Assembly: GCA_023663025.1 (NCBI GenBank) | Contig: JAMPIC010000054.1 | Coordinates: 1-5,831 of the forward strand | DNA length: 5,831 nt | Direction: 5' to 3' | DNA from: Prevotella sp. | GTDB lineage: Bacteria > Bacillota > Clostridia > Oscillospirales > Ruminococcaceae | Shown: piece after piece, positions 5,779 through 5,831 of the stretch | Layout: each line of letters starts with the position of its first letter | Position numbering within the stretch: position 1 is the first letter of the stretch | Notes under the pieces: model-generated | Told to the model about the DNA's origin: nothing | What the model saw: the letters and a program-made list of their open reading frames with translations, nothing else | Databases searched by the model: none | Translations under genes and position numbers: made by a program

Positions 5779-5831
5779 TAAATTGTAATTTAGCGCAAAA
5801 CAAAACGACAGCGCATCACGCGGCGAAGCCG
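5779..5831 (+). repeat. Right copy of window-spanning inverted repeat
   Basis: This 53-bp stretch begins immediately after the TGA of the AI-2E-family gene and runs off the window end inside the hairpin CGGC-GAA-GCCG. It is the inverted counterpart of 143-196 (47 of 54 aligned columns identical). The left copy continues into further hairpins; whether this one does lies outside the window. Confidence 0.85.

Noticed and set aside
143..5831. Insertion sequence or transposon defined by the end repeats
   Set aside because: None of the six genes is a transposase, integrase or recombinase, and no target-site duplication can be checked at the window edges, so a self-mobile element is not supported, although the repeats are real.

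Overview
The window carries six protein genes and looks like a chromosomal stretch from a Gram-positive gut clostridium of the Ruminococcaceae/Oscillospiraceae type. This rests on moderately GC-rich genes separated by very AT-rich spacers, textbook sigma-A promoters, strong GGAGG-type ribosome binding sites, several lipoproteins or anchored proteins with Ser/Glu/Ala/Pro-rich linkers, a DUF4358 lipoprotein, and clusters of short hairpins like those I remember from such genomes. The assignment is by pattern only, because no rRNA or marker gene is present.

Layout: positions 1-200 hold no gene but contain a run of six short hairpins followed by a 54-bp repeat. A solute-binding lipoprotein gene lies on the minus strand (201-1817) and is divergently arranged, across a 233-bp AT-rich control region, with a plus-strand pair: a membrane-anchored SGNH/GDSL hydrolase (2051-3157) and a DUF4358 lipoprotein (3229-3774). 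That pair converges, with only three bases between stop codons, on a minus-strand XRE-family regulator (3778-4146). The regulator is divergent from a small two-helix membrane protein (4291-4539), and their promoters sit back to back with abutting -35 regions. The last gene (4678-5778) encodes an AI-2E/PF01594-family multi-pass membrane protein.

Functionally, the first three products all act outside the cytoplasmic membrane: an orphan substrate-capture lipoprotein, a surface esterase-type enzyme and a lipoprotein of unknown function. The hydrolase and DUF4358 genes probably form one transcription unit, plausibly concerned with the cell envelope or surface glycans. The XRE regulator and the small membrane protein form a second small module, most simply an autoregulated switch that also controls its neighbour.

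The most notable structural signal is that the two window ends carry the same 53-54-bp sequence in inverted orientation (143-196 and 5779-5831, 47 of 54 aligned columns identical). Each copy begins 0-4 bases after the stop codon of the outermost gene, so the six genes are bracketed by outward-facing copies. This may be a dispersed 3'-end repeat family or the borders of a segment able to invert; the window alone cannot decide.
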